Both the position numbers and the translations under genes were made by a program. Below the pieces are notes generated by a model that worked only from the letters and a program-made list of their open reading frames with translations, searched no databases and was not told the DNA's origin. From Flavobacteriaceae bacterium UBA2000 (GTDB taxonomy: Bacteria; Bacteroidota; Bacteroidia; Flavobacteriales; Flavobacteriaceae): 15,837 bases of DNA. The first letter of the stretch is position 1; each line of letters starts with the position of its first letter. Positions 6,160-13,909 of the stretch are shown here, piece after piece. Where the stretch lies: positions 1 to 15,837 of the forward strand of contig DDCS01000028.1 of the NCBI GenBank assembly GCA_002335345.1, given 5' to 3'.

Positions 6160-8202
6160 ATGTCAAAAGAAAAAAAACCAGAGCTTAAGCGACCCAAAAT
6201 AAATTCATACTGGATTTACATTGCAATTTTTGTAATGTTTATGGGACTCAATATTTTTGGCGGCGGGAATTTATCCGATCCCATAAGTACGAGCCAAGTT
6301 GAATTCCAATCTTATCTGAAAAATGGTGATGTCGAAAAAGTAGAAATTATCAACCGAAAACTCGCCCGGGTCTACCTTACTGAAGAAGCCCGAAGCAATA
6401 GTATTCACGCCAACAAATTTAAAGACCGGATCATAAAACCCGGGCCAAATGATGCGGCCTATCAGTTTGAGTTTGGCGATCTTCAAAATTTTGAAAACAG
6501 TCTCAACACCATTAAGACAGAAAATGGCCTCAATACCAAGGTCGTGTGGAATACAGAAACGAATCTTTGGGCTGAGTTTTTACCCTCAATACTGTTTTTT
6601 GCCCTGATTATTGGGGTTTGGTTGTTTATTATGCGCCGTATGTCGGGTGGAGGCGCCGGAGGTGCTGGAGGTCAGATTTTTAATATAGGTAAGAGTAAAG
6701 CCCGCTTGTTTGATGAAAAAACAGACATTAAAACCACCTTCAAAGATGTTGCGGGACTCGAAGGCGCTAAAGAAGAAGTTCAAGAGATCGTAGATTTCTT
6801 AAAACATCCCGAGAAATATACGGCGCTCGGAGGTAAAATCCCAAAAGGGGCGCTTTTAGTTGGGTCACCAGGAACGGGTAAAACCTTATTGGCAAAAGCC
6901 GTCGCTGGTGAGGCCAAAGTGCCATTTTTCTCTTTGTCAGGATCGGATTTTGTCGAGATGTTCGTCGGGGTTGGGGCGTCAAGGGTGCGTGATCTTTTTA
7001 AACAAGCCAAAGAAAAATCTCCAGCGATAATATTTATCGATGAAATTGATGCCATAGGTCGTGCGCGGGGTAAGAGTAATTTTTCGGGCTCGAATGATGA
7101 GCGTGAAAACACCCTGAATCAATTACTTACGGAAATGGATGGTTTCGGCACCAATACCAATGTTATTGTACTGGCCGCAACCAACCGCGCTGATGTGCTG
7201 GACAAGGCCTTGATGCGCGCTGGGCGTTTTGACCGTCAAATTTATGTGGACCTACCCGATGTCCGCGAACGCAAAGAAATATTTGAAGTGCACCTGCGTC
7301 CCATCAAAAAAGATGACACGGTAGACATGGACTTTTTGTCCAAGCAAACGCCCGGATTCTCTGGAGCTGATATTGCCAATGTTTGTAACGAAGCAGCTTT
7401 GATTGCAGCACGCCAAGGCAAGAAGATGGTGGGCAAACAAGATTTCCTAGATGCTGTAGACCGCATCGTGGGTGGACTTGAAAAGAAAAACAAAATCATC
7501 ACTGCAGACGAGAAAAAGGCGATCGCTTTTCACGAGGCCGGTCATGCTACAGTGAGTTGGATGCTGGAACACGCAGCACCCTTAGTTAAGGTAACTATTG
7601 TCCCTCGTGGACAATCTTTGGGAGCCGCCTGGTATCTTCCAGAAGAACGACTGATCGTTCGTCCGGACCAAATGCTCGATGAAATGTGCGCCACCATGGG
7701 AGGCCGCGCCGCTGAAAAAGTAATTTTCGACAAAATATCCACGGGCGCTTTGAGTGACCTCGAAAAAGTTACCAAACAAGCCCGGGCTATGGTAACGATT
7801 TATGGTTTAAATGATAAAATAGGAAATTTAACCTATTACGATTCTTCGGGACAAACCGACTATAACTTTAGCAAACCATACAGTGAGAAAACCGCTGAAA
7901 TGATTGATCAAGAGATTTCACAAATTGTGGAAACTCAGTATCAAAGAGCGATCACTTTATTAGAGGAACACAAAGACAAACTCACTGAATTGGCTACCGA
8001 ATTATTAGAAAAAGAGGTGATTTTCAAAGAAAGCCTCGAGCGCATTTTTGGGCCGCGTCCATTTGCGGTTCCAGAACCTGCTGAACCCCCTAAGACCAAA
8101 GAGGACCACACATTGAATGATCCCGAATCAACTCAGGAGGAAACAAGCCCAGATACAAATGCGGTTGCGCCCTCTGACTCCGATAAAACAGAAGAGGAAT
8201 AG
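6160..8202 (+). CDS. ftsH: ATP-dependent zinc metalloprotease FtsH
   Basis: FtsH is a hexameric membrane-anchored AAA+ protease that extracts and degrades membrane and regulatory proteins. The 680-residue product shows the full architecture: TM helix 1 (about 18-34), an extracytoplasmic domain (about 36-135), TM helix 2 (about 139-158), a Gly-rich linker GGGAGGAGG (163-171), Walker A GSPGTGKT (235-242), pore loop FVGVG (268-272), Walker B with D294-E295, arginine fingers R353/R356 and the zinc motif HEAGH (458-462) with third ligand D533. The last ~42 residues (639-680) are a Pro/Glu/Asp/Thr-rich, probably disordered acidic tail, longer than in E. coli FtsH. All catalytic residues are intact. 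Likely co-transcribed with rsfS from the promoter at 5728-5756. Confidence 0.98.
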   Translation: MSKEKKPELKRPKINSYWIYIAIFVMFMGLNIFGGGNLSDPISTSQVEFQSYLKNGDVEKVEIINRKLARVYLTEEARSNSIHANKFKDRIIKPGPNDAAYQFEFGDLQNFENSLNTIKTENGLNTKVVWNTETNLWAEFLPSILFFALIIGVWLFIMRRMSGGGAGGAGGQIFNIGKSKARLFDEKTDIKTTFKDVAGLEGAKEEVQEIVDFLKHPEKYTALGGKIPKGALLVGSPGTGKTLLAKAVAGEAKVPFFSLSGSDFVEMFVGVGASRVRDLFKQAKEKSPAIIFIDEIDAIGRARGKSNFSGSNDERENTLNQLLTEMDGFGTNTNVIVLAATNRADVLDKALMRAGRFDRQIYVDLPDVRERKEIFEVHLRPIKKDDTVDMDFLSKQTPGFSGADIANVCNEAALIAARQGKKMVGKQDFLDAVDRIVGGLEKKNKIITADEKKAIAFHEAGHATVSWMLEHAAPLVKVTIVPRGQSLGAAWYLPEERLIVRPDQMLDEMCATMGGRAAEKVIFDKISTGALSDLEKVTKQARAMVTIYGLNDKIGNLTYYDSSGQTDYNFSKPYSEKTAEMIDQEISQIVETQYQRAITLLEEHKDKLTELATELLEKEVIFKESLERIFGPRPFAVPEPAEPPKTKEDHTLNDPESTQEETSPDTNAVAPSDSDKTEEE

Positions 8203-8245
8203 AGCGATCACTCAGCCCCCTACGGCGTCCAAATTAATCTTGTCT

Positions 8246-8275
8246 TTAGGCATCAATCTTTATGTTGATGCCTAA
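8246..8275 (+). terminator. Perfect 11-bp hairpin after ftsH, likely terminator
   Basis: TTAGGCATCAA (8246-8256) pairs perfectly with TTGATGCCTAA (8265-8275) around an 8-base loop (TCTTTATG). The tract after it is T-rich but interrupted (ACTTTTGCTTT), so it is a weaker intrinsic terminator than the one after rho. It sits 43 nt after the ftsH stop and upstream of the predicted LUD promoter, as expected for the end of the rsfS-ftsH unit. It could instead be a 3'-end mRNA-stabilising hairpin. Confidence 0.6.
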
Positions 8276-8296
8276 GACTTTTGCTTTAAGTTTTCA

Positions 8297-8304
8297 TATA
8301 TTTG
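8297..8304 (+). promoter_or_regulatory. Predicted -7 promoter motif of the LUD-cdsA-psd-ACBP unit
   Basis: TATATTTG is an exact match to TAnnTTTG, placed 29 nt before the LUD-domain ATG. A TTTG at 8280-8283 lies upstream but only 13 nt away, so the -33 element is not convincing. Transcription would begin near 8311 and give a leader of about 23 nt. Confidence 0.5.
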
Positions 8305-8333
8305 AATAGGCAGTTTGAATTCAAAATTTATTG

Positions 8334-8936
8334 ATGGGTCTATTCAAGAGACTACTTGGGAAAAAAAGCAAAAGCGACGACAAGGCACCGTCTAAGGAGC
8401 GTAGTAAATATTTCCCAGAACAAGACTTGCCTACGGATGAAAAATTCACCCGAAACTTCAGTAAAAAAGGAGGTAAATTTCTTTATTGCCTCAATTGGGA
8501 AGAAGTCGCAGAGGCCTTTGACAATATTCTACTAGAAAACGATTGGTACGAACAAGAGGTATTTTGCATGGATTCTGCCTTAATCAAGAAGTTTGATGGA
8601 TACAACCTCAATTTTTCGCAATCGGATAAATCCTGTTTTGTGCTTTCGCAATGCGAGTCTCTAGTGGCCAGTAACGGGGCTATTCTTCTTTGCTCCAATC
8701 AAATAAAAGAGAAAAAGCTCAGTGAACTCCCTGCCAACATCATCATTTTTGCCACAACAAGTCAACTCGTTGAAACCATTAGCGAGGGACTTCATTTGAT
8801 CAAGAGCAGAAGTAATAAATCCATACCCACCAATATTACCACCATACAAGACTTTGAAACGGGCGACGAAAAAGATTTTATGAGTTACGGAAGTAGCACA
8901 AAAAACTTATATTTGCTCTTAATGGAGAATTTGTAA
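8334..8936 (+). CDS. LUD-domain (LutC/YkgG-like) protein, function unknown
   Basis: A 200-residue cytoplasmic protein. After a basic N-terminal segment (MGLFKRLLGKKSK), the rest looks like a LUD domain (formerly DUF162). The clearest stretches are CESLVASNGAILLCSNQ (107-123) and IIIFATTSQLVETISEGL (136-153), then SYGSSTKNLYLLL near the end. LUD proteins such as LutC take part in lactate oxidation with the Fe-S proteins LutA and LutB, but no lutA or lutB is nearby and this protein is shorter than a fused LutB. Similar proteins in flavobacteria sit between ftsH and cdsA, so the role may not be lactate use. The start is the ATG at 8334; an adjacent TTG at 8331 is ignored. cdsA begins 68 nt downstream on the same strand. 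Confidence 0.8.
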   Translation: MGLFKRLLGKKSKSDDKAPSKERSKYFPEQDLPTDEKFTRNFSKKGGKFLYCLNWEEVAEAFDNILLENDWYEQEVFCMDSALIKKFDGYNLNFSQSDKSCFVLSQCESLVASNGAILLCSNQIKEKKLSELPANIIIFATTSQLVETISEGLHLIKSRSNKSIPTNITTIQDFETGDEKDFMSYGSSTKNLYLLLMENL

Positions 8937-9004
8937 AACGGCGCATAGACTCGGTTTAAGCGGGAACTTTTACAATGTGAGCAAAGCATTCTAACCAACC
9001 AAAT

Positions 9005-9805
9005 ATGAGAGAGCTCTTAGTGCGTACCATTTCTGGTTTGATCTACATGACGTTGATTCTCTTCGCCATGTATGCCGATGCTCAATATTATTTATTACTC
9101 ACCGCCTGTTTCGGACTCCTTACTTTATTTGAGTTTCAACGTTTAGTCCAAATTAAAAGCCTCCTGCCTTACGCCATTTTTGTCCTTTTGTTTGTAGGCA
9201 TTCATCAGGATATTTTTCCTGAATGGATGGATTTAGTCATCGGGGTTCTAGGCGTGCTAATGAACACCTATTTAATCCTGAATTTACTCGAATTCATGTC
9301 GCATCAGCGCTTAGAACGCAAGTATATTTTAATGGTGTTTTACATCATGATCGGTGTGATTACCATGGGGCTCATCCCTCAAATAAGCGGCGATTATGAC
9401 ATGAATCTAATTGCCGGTGTCTTTATATTAATTTGGGTGAACGACAGTATGGCCTACTTAGTGGGGGTTAACTTTGGTCGACATAAACTCTTAGAACATA
9501 TTTCGCCAAAAAAGACTGTCGAAGGGACGCTAGGGGGCGTGATCGGCGCCTTGATCGCAGCAGGAATCATGGCCCAATATTTCGACGGACAAAGTCTTCG
9601 GTTGTGGCTTATTCTCGCCTTATTGATCTCTGTTTTTGGGACACTTGGAGATTTAGTTCAATCAAAATTCAAAAGAAAGGCCCAAGTCAAGGACAGTGGT
9701 GCCCTATTGCCTGGCCATGGCGGCATATACGACCGTCTGGATAGCATTATTTTCGTCAGTCCATTTGTTTACTGTTTGCTTCAAATTACCGCCTATGTTT
9801 CATAA
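9005..9805 (+). CDS. cdsA: Phosphatidate cytidylyltransferase (CDP-diacylglycerol synthase)
   Basis: CdsA makes CDP-diacylglycerol from phosphatidic acid and CTP, the branch point for all membrane phospholipids. The 266-residue product is a polytopic membrane protein with about seven or eight hydrophobic segments spread over its whole length. It carries the complete family signature near the C-terminus: S-K-F-K-R, then K-D-S-G and PGHGGIYDRLD (residues about 220-246), the metal- and CTP-binding site. WVNDSMAYLVG (144-154) and the SPKKTVEGTLGG stretch are further conserved blocks. Length is normal. Its last 11 nt overlap the psd start, indicating translational coupling. Confidence 0.96.
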   Translation: MRELLVRTISGLIYMTLILFAMYADAQYYLLLTACFGLLTLFEFQRLVQIKSLLPYAIFVLLFVGIHQDIFPEWMDLVIGVLGVLMNTYLILNLLEFMSHQRLERKYILMVFYIMIGVITMGLIPQISGDYDMNLIAGVFILIWVNDSMAYLVGVNFGRHKLLEHISPKKTVEGTLGGVIGALIAAGIMAQYFDGQSLRLWLILALLISVFGTLGDLVQSKFKRKAQVKDSGALLPGHGGIYDRLDSIIFVSPFVYCLLQITAYVS

Positions 9806-10448
9806 AGAGGGTTATCGCATTATCGCTGTTACATTTATCGTTGTCGCGGTTATTTTTTTGTCGGCACATTACTTTATAAATACCGCTTGGCTAACCTATA
9901 GTTTATGGAGTATTGGCTTTGTGTTTTTGGCCTTGATCTTACAGTTCTTTCGCAATCCAAAACGTAATTTCATTCCCAATGACAAACGTGTACTCTCACC
10001 AGTAGATGGCAAAGTCGTCGTGATTGAAGAAGTTTTCGAGCCTGAATATTTTAAGGACAAAAGACTCATGATTTCTGTGTTCATGTCGCCGATCAATGTG
10101 CACGTAACCCGGTATCCTGTGGGCGGAAAAATCCTTTACAGCAAGTACCACCCAGGAAAATATCTTGTGGCTTGGCACCCAAAAGCAAGTCTCGAAAATG
10201 AACGAACCACCGTAGTTGTGGAGAGTTCAGAATTTGGCCCGGTACTGTTTCGACAAATTGCAGGGGCCCTAGCCAAACGTATTGTTAATTATGCACAAGA
10301 AGGAGATTTGGCAGCCCAGACCACAGATAGTGGGTTTATCAAATTCGGGTCAAGGGTTGACGTTTATTTACCGGTGAACATTCCCGTAACTGTAGCGCTA
10401 AACCAAGTTGTTAAAGGAGGACTTAGCGTTCTTGCCGGTGAAGAATAA
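9795..10448 (+). CDS. psd: Phosphatidylserine decarboxylase proenzyme
   Basis: Psd decarboxylates phosphatidylserine to phosphatidylethanolamine using a pyruvoyl group made by self-cleavage. The 217-residue product is of the short PSD type. Two hydrophobic segments (about 9-25 and 32-51) anchor it in the membrane. SPVDGKV (68-74, D71) and SPINVHVTRYPVGG (98-111, H103) supply the expected catalytic Asp and His. Self-cleavage is predicted between G185 and S186 in FIKFGSRVDV, with S186 becoming the pyruvoyl group of the small alpha chain. I chose the ATG at 9795 (MFHKEGYR) over the upstream open frame, which is antiparallel in sense to nothing and only reads through cdsA in another frame. pss, the gene for the preceding step, is not in the window. 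The gene is overlapped by 11 nt at both ends. Confidence 0.95.
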   Translation: MFHKEGYRIIAVTFIVVAVIFLSAHYFINTAWLTYSLWSIGFVFLALILQFFRNPKRNFIPNDKRVLSPVDGKVVVIEEVFEPEYFKDKRLMISVFMSPINVHVTRYPVGGKILYSKYHPGKYLVAWHPKASLENERTTVVVESSEFGPVLFRQIAGALAKRIVNYAQEGDLAAQTTDSGFIKFGSRVDVYLPVNIPVTVALNQVVKGGLSVLAGEE

Positions 10449-10722
10449 AGATTTAGATATCGCTTTTGAAGAATCAGTGGCTTTAGTCAGTAAACACATA
10501 GAGCCGTTTCCTGCGGATATCCTGTTAAAACTTTATTCCTATTACAAAATTGCTACCCGCGATCGAGAACTTCCTCAGGGCAGTAAACCTCTGATTAACG
10601 CGTTTAAAACCAACGCGCTTTTTCAAGCCCAAGGCCTTTCACAACAGGAGGCCAAACGCAAATATATCGAGACAGCACACACTTATTTTATTTACAGAGA
10701 CAGCAAAGGAATTGACCCATAA
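10438..10722 (+). CDS. Acyl-CoA-binding protein (ACBP family)
   Basis: A 94-residue soluble four-helix protein of the ACBP family, which binds long-chain acyl-CoA esters and serves as a carrier pool. LYSYYK (32-37) matches the ligand-binding Tyr-x-x-Tyr-Lys of the family. K57 in FKTNA and Y76 in KYIE fit the other acyl-CoA-contacting residues. The two tryptophans of the animal KWDAW motif are Thr and Leu here, a pattern I remember from flavobacterial homologues. The predicted start is GTG at 10438, giving an 11-nt overlap with psd; an in-frame TTG at 10432 is an alternative. The position directly behind cdsA and psd suggests it supplies or buffers acyl-CoA for membrane lipid synthesis, which is inference. 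The 3' end is 7 nt from the convergent valS. Confidence 0.85.
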   Translation: MKNKDLDIAFEESVALVSKHIEPFPADILLKLYSYYKIATRDRELPQGSKPLINAFKTNALFQAQGLSQQEAKRKYIETAHTYFIYRDSKGIDP

Positions 10723-10729
10723 GCCCGTT

Positions 10730-13360
10730 CTATCCTAAGGATTCTAAGGCTGAGTTTATGGTATTGATTTTCGCCAAGGCATCGGTTTCTTTCTGACGCT
10801 CGGCAGCGACTACAGCCTCTGGAGCATTATCGACAAATCGAGCGTTACTGAGTTTCCCCCGAACACTCTTCAAAAAACCTTCTGTATAGGCGAGCTCCTC
10901 TAGTAATTTTTTGCGTTCCTGCTGAACATCGACATAACCACTTACCGGCACATAATACTCATTGCTTCTTACCCGAAAACTCAAGGCGCCTTCAGGAGCG
11001 ACATCGGCGTAGTTCACCTGAGCGACATTACAAAATTTTGCCACTGCCGATTGGTAATAATCTCCTAGGTTCGCCACATCATTTACCGTTAAATCTATGG
11101 TCTCTTTAAAAGAAATATTCTTTTCCTTGCGCAGGGTACGAATTCCCGATACAACTTCTTTTGTGTGTTCAAAAGCTTGAATCAAATCCGTGTCAGGGGC
11201 ATTAATTTCTGGCCATTGCGCAATGATCAGCGCCTGATCTTTGGTTCTAACCGATAATTTTTGCCAAATCTCTTCAGACACAAACGGCACAAATGGGTGA
11301 AGAATTTTTAGATTAGCCTCAAATAGCGCAACAACCTGAGCATAGGTGTCTGCACTTATCGCCTTTCCATATTCTGGTTTCACCCACTCCAAGAACCAGG
11401 AACAAAAGTCGTCCCAAACCAACTTGTAGGTCGCCATCAAGGCATCGGATATGCGATATTTACTGAAATGATCTTCAATTTCACCGAGTACGGATTGGAA
11501 CTTTTGGGCATACCACTCAATCGCTTTGCGATCACTGTCACTTTGGGGAATTTCCTCTGAGATGGTCCACCCCGAAACCAGTCGATAGGCATTCCAAATT
11601 TTATTGACAAAGCTACTCCCCTGTTGGCAAAGATCTTCGTCAAACATCAGGTCATTTCCTGCAGGAGAGCTCAATAACATCCCCACGCGAACGCCGTCAG
11701 CACCGTATTTGTCAATCAAATCTAAGGGATCTGGAGAGTTCCCTAGGGACTTGCTCATTTTACGTCTTTGTTTGTCACGAACAATCCCCGTGAGATAGAC
11801 GTTTTCAAACGGGCGAGCACCTCGGTATTCATAACCCGCAATAATCATTCGGGCCACCCAGAAAAACAAAATCTCAGGAGCGGTCACCAAATCATTAGTC
11901 GGGTAGTAATAATTGATTTCAGGATTGTCTGGATTACGGATTCCGTCGAAAACACTAATCGGCCATAACCATGACGAAAACCAAGTATCTAAGGCATCCG
12001 CATCTTGTGTCAAGTCCTCATGAGATAATTCAGCATTTCCAGAACGCTTGCGCGCCAATTCAAGGGCTTCTTCCAAGGTAGCGGCGACCACAAAATCTTC
12101 ACGCCCTGAACCGTAATAATAGGCCGGTATCTGATGGCCCCACCAAAGTTGACGGGAAATATTCCAATCACGAACCCCTTCCATCCAGTGGCGATAGGTA
12201 TTGATAAACTTTTCTGGAACGAGCATCACCTCCTTATTCAGCACGGCATCCAAGGCCGGCTGAGCCAGATCTTTCATTTTTAAAAACCACTGATCACTCA
12301 GCTTTGGTTCTATTACCGCCCCAGTGCGTTCGCTAGTGCCTACTTTGTGCGTGTGTGTTTCCACCTTTTCCAAGCAGCCCAAAGTCTTAAGTTCTTCCAC
12401 GATCGCTTTGCGAACCGCAAATCGATCTTGTCCTTTGTAATGGAGTCCTTGCTCATTTAATGTCGCATCATCGTTAAAAATATCGATGACCTCTAGCTGG
12501 TGCTTTTCTCCTAAAACTTTGTCATTTTCATCATGAGCCGGCGTTACTTTTAAACAACCTGTACCAAAGTCCATGGCCACATAAGTATCCTCTATGATGG
12601 GCACTTTTCTGCCACAAATAGGAACAATAACCTCTTTTCCTTTGAGGTGCGTATACCTTGGATCCTCCGGATGAATACAAACTGCCGTATCCCCAAGCAA
12701 AGTTTCTGGTCGTGTGGTCGCGATTAATACCTTTTCCTTAGAATCAGCTACTGCATAATTGATATAATACAGATGCCCTTGGCGCTCCTGATGAATGACT
12801 TCTTCATCACTTAAGGTCGTTTTGGCTTCTGGATCCCAATTGACCATACGATACCCTCTGTAAATCAATCCCTTGCGATACAAATCAACAAAGACCTGAA
12901 TCACAGATTCAGAAAGGTCGGGATCCATGGTAAATTTGGTGCGCTGCCAATCACAAGAGGCCCCGAGTTTTTTGAGCTGCTCTAGAATAATTCCTCCGTG
13001 TTTGTGGGTCCACTCCCAGGCGTGTTCTAAAAATTCTTCACGGGTTAAATCAGACTTTTCGATGCCTTCACTTTTTAATTTGGCCACCACTTTAGCCTCG
13101 GTGGCGATGCTCGCGTGGTCTGTTCCCGGAACCCAACAGGCGTTAAATCCTTTTAATCGTGCACGACGGATCAGTACATCTTGAAGGGTATTGTTGAGCA
13201 TATGCCCCATGTGTAAAACCCCAGTAACATTCGGTGGAGGGATGACAATGGTGTAGGGGGTTCTTTCATCGATTTCACTGTGGAAATATCCGTGATTCAT
13301 CCAGTAATCATACCAGTGATTTTCAACCTCTTGTGCATTGTATTTGCCAACTCCAGCCAT
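10730..13360 (-). CDS. valS: Valyl-tRNA synthetase
   Basis: ValS charges tRNA-Val with valine and edits misactivated threonine. The 876-residue class I synthetase has the HIGH-type motif in PPPNVTGVLHMGH (41-53), KMSKS at 534-538 and the WVPGTDHASIATE block (76-88). In the CP1 editing domain, TTRPET (215-220) and TPAHDEND (273-280, with the conserved Asp) are intact. An anticodon-binding helical domain follows, then a C-terminal coiled-coil arm (about 810-876; QERKKLLEELAYTE). The ATG at 13360 gives the normal start, with KYNAQEVENHWYDYW right after it. It faces the DUF1573 gene across a 123-nt gap carrying promoters for both directions. Confidence 0.98.
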   Translation of the reverse strand: MAGVGKYNAQEVENHWYDYWMNHGYFHSEIDERTPYTIVIPPPNVTGVLHMGHMLNNTLQDVLIRRARLKGFNACWVPGTDHASIATEAKVVAKLKSEGIEKSDLTREEFLEHAWEWTHKHGGIILEQLKKLGASCDWQRTKFTMDPDLSESVIQVFVDLYRKGLIYRGYRMVNWDPEAKTTLSDEEVIHQERQGHLYYINYAVADSKEKVLIATTRPETLLGDTAVCIHPEDPRYTHLKGKEVIVPICGRKVPIIEDTYVAMDFGTGCLKVTPAHDENDKVLGEKHQLEVIDIFNDDATLNEQGLHYKGQDRFAVRKAIVEELKTLGCLEKVETHTHKVGTSERTGAVIEPKLSDQWFLKMKDLAQPALDAVLNKEVMLVPEKFINTYRHWMEGVRDWNISRQLWWGHQIPAYYYGSGREDFVVAATLEEALELARKRSGNAELSHEDLTQDADALDTWFSSWLWPISVFDGIRNPDNPEINYYYPTNDLVTAPEILFFWVARMIIAGYEYRGARPFENVYLTGIVRDKQRRKMSKSLGNSPDPLDLIDKYGADGVRVGMLLSSPAGNDLMFDEDLCQQGSSFVNKIWNAYRLVSGWTISEEIPQSDSDRKAIEWYAQKFQSVLGEIEDHFSKYRISDALMATYKLVWDDFCSWFLEWVKPEYGKAISADTYAQVVALFEANLKILHPFVPFVSEEIWQKLSVRTKDQALIIAQWPEINAPDTDLIQAFEHTKEVVSGIRTLRKEKNISFKETIDLTVNDVANLGDYYQSAVAKFCNVAQVNYADVAPEGALSFRVRSNEYYVPVSGYVDVQQERKKLLEELAYTEGFLKSVRGKLSNARFVDNAPEAVVAAERQKETDALAKINTINSALESLG

Positions 13361-13389
13361 GGTGGTTTAATTTTTGTAGCGCTCGGGGG

Positions 13390-13397
13390 CAAAAGTA
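13390..13397 (-). promoter_or_regulatory. Predicted -7 promoter motif of valS
   Basis: On the minus strand this reads TACTTTTG, an exact TAnnTTTG match, 29 nt upstream of the valS ATG. A TTTT at 13420-13417, 19 nt upstream, could stand in for the -33 TTTG. Transcription would begin near 13383. Confidence 0.5.
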
Positions 13398-13433
13398 GTT
13401 ATAAGTTAAAGATTATAAAAGTAAGCCGAGCAT

Positions 13434-13465
13434 TTTGCTCATTGTGTAAAAGTTCAATACATTAG
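13434..13465 (+). promoter_or_regulatory. Predicted Bacteroidota-type promoter of the DUF1573 gene
   Basis: TTTG at 13434-13437 and TACATTAG at 13458-13465 (one mismatch to TAnnTTTG) are separated by 20 nt, within the normal 17-23 nt. Transcription would begin near 13471, giving a leader of about 13 nt. The -33 element overlaps a small inverted repeat (GAGCA-TTT-TGCTC, 13428-13440). Confidence 0.5.
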
Positions 13466-13483
13466 TCTTTTAAACCGAGAACC

Positions 13484-13870
13484 ATGAAGAAATTATTTGT
13501 TTTTATCGCGCTATTTATCGCTGGACTCAGCGTCCAAGCACAGGCCAAAATAGAATTTAAGTCAGAAACTATTGACTACGGAAATATTGCCAAAGGCAGT
13601 GATGGTGTTCGCGTTTTTGAATTCACCAATACAGGAGATCAAGAATTGGTTATCTCAAATGTAAAATCCAGCTGTGGTTGTACCGTGCCCGAAAAACCAA
13701 AGGGACCAATCGCACCAGGAGCAACTGGAGAAATAAAAGTAAAATACGACACCAAACGCGTCGGGCCTATTCGTAAGACGGTAACGGTATACTCGAATGC
13801 TACAGAGCCAATAAAAGCCCTTAAAATAAAAGGAGTCGTTGAAGCGAACAAAAGCATTCTAGAAAACTAG
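13484..13870 (+). CDS. Secreted DUF1573 protein
   Basis: A 128-residue exported protein. A signal peptide covers about 1-21, ending in VQAQA with probable cleavage after Ala19 or Ala21, and there is no lipobox cysteine. The mature part is a single DUF1573 domain, an immunoglobulin-like ASH-type beta sandwich: IDYGNIAKGSDGVRVFEFTN, then ISNVKSSCGCTVPE with Cys64 and Cys66, PIAPGATGEIKVKYDT, and a final strand pair ending in LKIKGVVE. The CGC motif is a family hallmark of unknown function. The protein is common in Bacteroidota, often in several copies per genome, and I can give no specific role. It is divergent from valS, and the aminotransferase starts 39 nt downstream. Confidence 0.88.
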   Translation: MKKLFVFIALFIAGLSVQAQAKIEFKSETIDYGNIAKGSDGVRVFEFTNTGDQELVISNVKSSCGCTVPEKPKGPIAPGATGEIKVKYDTKRVGPIRKTVTVYSNATEPIKALKIKGVVEANKSILEN

Positions 13871-13909
13871 TGATTATAAAGCATTAGCCCTTAAAACTTT
13901 CGGATCTCC

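Noticed and set aside
6780..7112. Minus-strand open frame opposite the FtsH Walker region
   Set aside because: Antisense shadow of strongly conserved AAA+ codons; no protein family resemblance.
10415..10420. AGGAGG, a perfect Shine-Dalgarno core upstream of the ACBP start
   Set aside because: It lies inside psd coding sequence (codons for Lys-Gly-Gly), is 17 nt from the GTG and 11 nt from the TTG, and no other gene here uses such a site; probably chance.
10733..10755. Short palindrome ATCCTAAGGAT at the ACBP/valS convergent end
   Set aside because: Only a 5-bp stem with a one-base centre, inside the end of valS and without a T run; not a terminator.
12927..13184. Plus-strand open frame inside valS
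   Set aside because: Antisense to conserved ValS motifs with no own promoter or family resemblance.
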